DNA of 14,296 bases. Source: an uncultured Candidatus Udaeobacter sp. (lineage in GTDB: Bacteria; Verrucomicrobiota; Verrucomicrobiia; Chthoniobacterales; UBA10450). This document shows positions 13,263 through 14,296 of the stretch, in pieces; the first letter of the stretch is position 1; every line of letters starts with the position of its first letter. The notes beneath the pieces are model-generated. The model did no database searches. It saw only the letters and a program-made list of their open reading frames with translations, and had not been told where the DNA came from. The stretch spans positions 1 through 14,296 of the forward strand of contig CATPAV010000169.1 of assembly GCA_955652245.1 (NCBI GenBank), read 5' to 3'. The position numbers and the translations under genes are program-made.

Positions 13263-14006
13263 ATGAGGTTCGACAATCAAGTTGCGATCGTAACCGGAGC
13301 AGGCAGGGGAATCGGTCATGCAATCGCTTTGCGGCTGGCGAGTGAAGGGGCGCGCCTCGCTTGCGTGAGTCGCACGGAAGCGAACGCAAAGAGGACGGCC
13401 GATGAAATCAATGGAAAGCGCGCGGATGCGGCAAAGCATTATGGTGTTGATGTTGCAGATCACGGAGCCGTGCAAAAAATTGGAGCGCAGATTCTGGAGG
13501 AGTTCGGCAACATCGACGTTCTGGTTAACAACGCCGGCGTAAAGCGCGATGCGCTGAGCGTGCGCATGTCTATCAAAGACTGGGACGCGGTCATCAATAC
13601 AAACTTGAAAGGTGCATTCAGCTTTGTGCAGGTGGTCGAGCGCGCGATGATCAAGCAGCGCAGCGGGCGCATCATTAACATCAGCTCCGTGGTCGGGTTA
13701 ATCGGCAACGCGGGTCAAACCAATTACGCTGCGAGCAAGGCCGGTCTGATCGGTTTCACAAAATCGCTCGCGCGTGAGTTGGCCAGCCGCAACATCACTG
13801 TGAACGCGGTCGCACCGGGGTTTATCGCTACCGACATGACCGCGGGACTGACTGACGAAATTAAAAAAAAGCTTGAGGCACAAATTCCGCTCGGAAAAAC
13901 AGGCCGGCCCGAGGATGTCGCGAGCGTCGTCGCATTTCTCGCGTCTGCTGAAGCCAGTTACATTACTGGCCAGGTGTTATGTGTGGACGGTGGAATGGTG
14001 ATGTAG
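13263..14006 (+). CDS. fabG: 3-oxoacyl-[acyl-carrier-protein] reductase (FabG-type SDR)
   Basis: The 247-residue protein is a classical short-chain dehydrogenase/reductase. It shows TGAGRGIG at 11-18 for NADP(H) binding, NNAG at 89-92, N114, catalytic S142, Y155 and K159 (YAASK), and the C-terminal ITGQVLCVDGGMVM. Together with PGFIATDM and PLGKTGRPEDVASVVAFLAS this matches FabG closely. FabG reduces 3-oxoacyl-ACP to 3-hydroxyacyl-ACP in fatty acid synthesis. No acpP or fabD lies beside it here, so a paralogue with another substrate cannot be ruled out, although the sequence reads as a true FabG. The ATG at 13263 gives the normal N-terminus. It is followed by a 102-base gap with a repeat element and then msrA. 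Confidence 0.9.
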   Translation: MRFDNQVAIVTGAGRGIGHAIALRLASEGARLACVSRTEANAKRTADEINGKRADAAKHYGVDVADHGAVQKIGAQILEEFGNIDVLVNNAGVKRDALSVRMSIKDWDAVINTNLKGAFSFVQVVERAMIKQRSGRIINISSVVGLIGNAGQTNYAASKAGLIGFTKSLARELASRNITVNAVAPGFIATDMTAGLTDEIKKKLEAQIPLGKTGRPEDVASVVAFLASAEASYITGQVLCVDGGMVM

Positions 14007-14010
14007 GGAA

Positions 14011-14072
14011 CTGTAGCGGCTGTCTATGACTGCCGATGAATTAATGCGCGTCTGCCAGAGACGCGGCTACAG
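14011..14072. repeat. 62-bp element with 10-bp terminal inverted repeats (copy B)
   Basis: The ends CTGTAGCGGC and GCGGCTACAG are inverted copies (9 of 10 matches). The left part has CTATGACTG. The right part has a 7-bp hairpin, CGCGTCT (14047-14053) with AGACGCG (14059-14065) around loop GCCAG. It starts 4 bases after the fabG stop and is related end to end to copy A at 1375-1435, which is one base shorter. Confidence 0.75.
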
Positions 14073-14108
14073 CTTGCGCGGGTTTCATTTCCACTTCATC
14101 GTCACACC

Positions 14109-14296
14109 ATGACGACAGAGAAGGCAACGTTTGGCGCGGGCTGTTTTTGGGGGGTCGAAGAAACTTTCAGGAAACTAAGAGGCGTTAAATCGACAGCGGT
14201 TGGCTATGCGGGCGGAACCAAGGAAAATCCGACCTACGAAGATGTTTGCACGGACAAAACCGGCCACGCCGAAGTGGTGGAAGTCGAATTCGATCC
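14109..14296 (+). CDS. msrA: Peptide-methionine (S)-S-oxide reductase, 5' part (runs off right edge)
   Basis: The ATG at 14109 opens a frame to the window end: 62 complete codons, too short a stretch with a stop to be called automatically. The peptide begins MTTEKATFGAGCFWGVEETF, contains the MsrA active-site motif GCFWG with the catalytic Cys at residue 12, and continues with GYAGGTKENPTYEDVCTDKT and GHAEVVEVEFD. All of these are typical of the family. MsrA reduces methionine-S-sulfoxide in oxidised proteins, drawing electrons from thioredoxin. The 102-base gap before it contains repeat copy B, so it probably has its own promoter; none is recognisable. The short N-terminus suggests a cytoplasmic single-domain form. 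Confidence 0.93.
   Translation, partial: MTTEKATFGAGCFWGVEETFRKLRGVKSTAVGYAGGTKENPTYEDVCTDKTGHAEVVEVEFD

Overview
The window looks like a chromosomal piece of a free-living, moderately GC-rich Gram-negative bacterium. My best guess is a soil Verrucomicrobiota of the Chthoniobacterales / Candidatus Udaeobacter kind. That guess rests on the gene mix, on the near absence of Shine-Dalgarno sequences, and above all on several families of short dispersed palindromic repeats between genes, which I associate from memory with such genomes. No rRNA or marker gene confirms it.

Layout. From the left edge to about 11.4 kb every gene is on the minus strand. In transcription order they are: an EVE-domain protein (11403-10996), a DUF2334/polysaccharide-deacetylase-like protein (10934-10119), an 800-residue fusion of a PHP phosphoesterase and a GT4 glycosyltransferase (10115-7713), malto-oligosyltrehalose trehalohydrolase TreZ (7681-5684), a GH133-type glycogen debranching enzyme (5662-3608), an MscS-type mechanosensitive channel cut by an in-frame amber codon (3532-2465), a secreted L,D-transpeptidase (2410-1436), an ECF sigma factor (1320-772), and its membrane anti-sigma factor, which appears to carry a DUF4349 sensor region and runs off the left edge. 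From 11.56 kb the strand switches to plus: thymidylate kinase tmk, the DNA polymerase III delta-prime subunit, a FabG-type 3-oxoacyl-ACP reductase, and the start of msrA, which runs off the right edge.

How the genes fit together. The deacetylase, PHP-GT4, treZ and debranching genes are packed with gaps of 3, about 30 and 21 bases and probably form one operon, combining glycan or glycolipid modification with alpha-glucan to trehalose conversion. The following MscS channel, L,D-transpeptidase and ECF sigma/anti-sigma pair suit an envelope and osmotic-stress theme, but that link is inference. The plus-strand tmk-holB pair is a common replication module.

Most notable points: the PHP-GT4 fusion and its operon; the interrupted MscS gene, with an amber codon and a possible A-run frameshift; a zinc-finger anti-sigma factor fused to DUF4349; a related 61/62-bp terminal-inverted-repeat element near each end of the window; an array of four 17-mer hairpins in the divergent promoter region; and a heptamer repeat that supplies the C-terminal tail of thymidylate kinase. 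No tRNA, rRNA, CRISPR, transposase or prophage gene was seen. No gene-free stretch exceeds about 160 bases.
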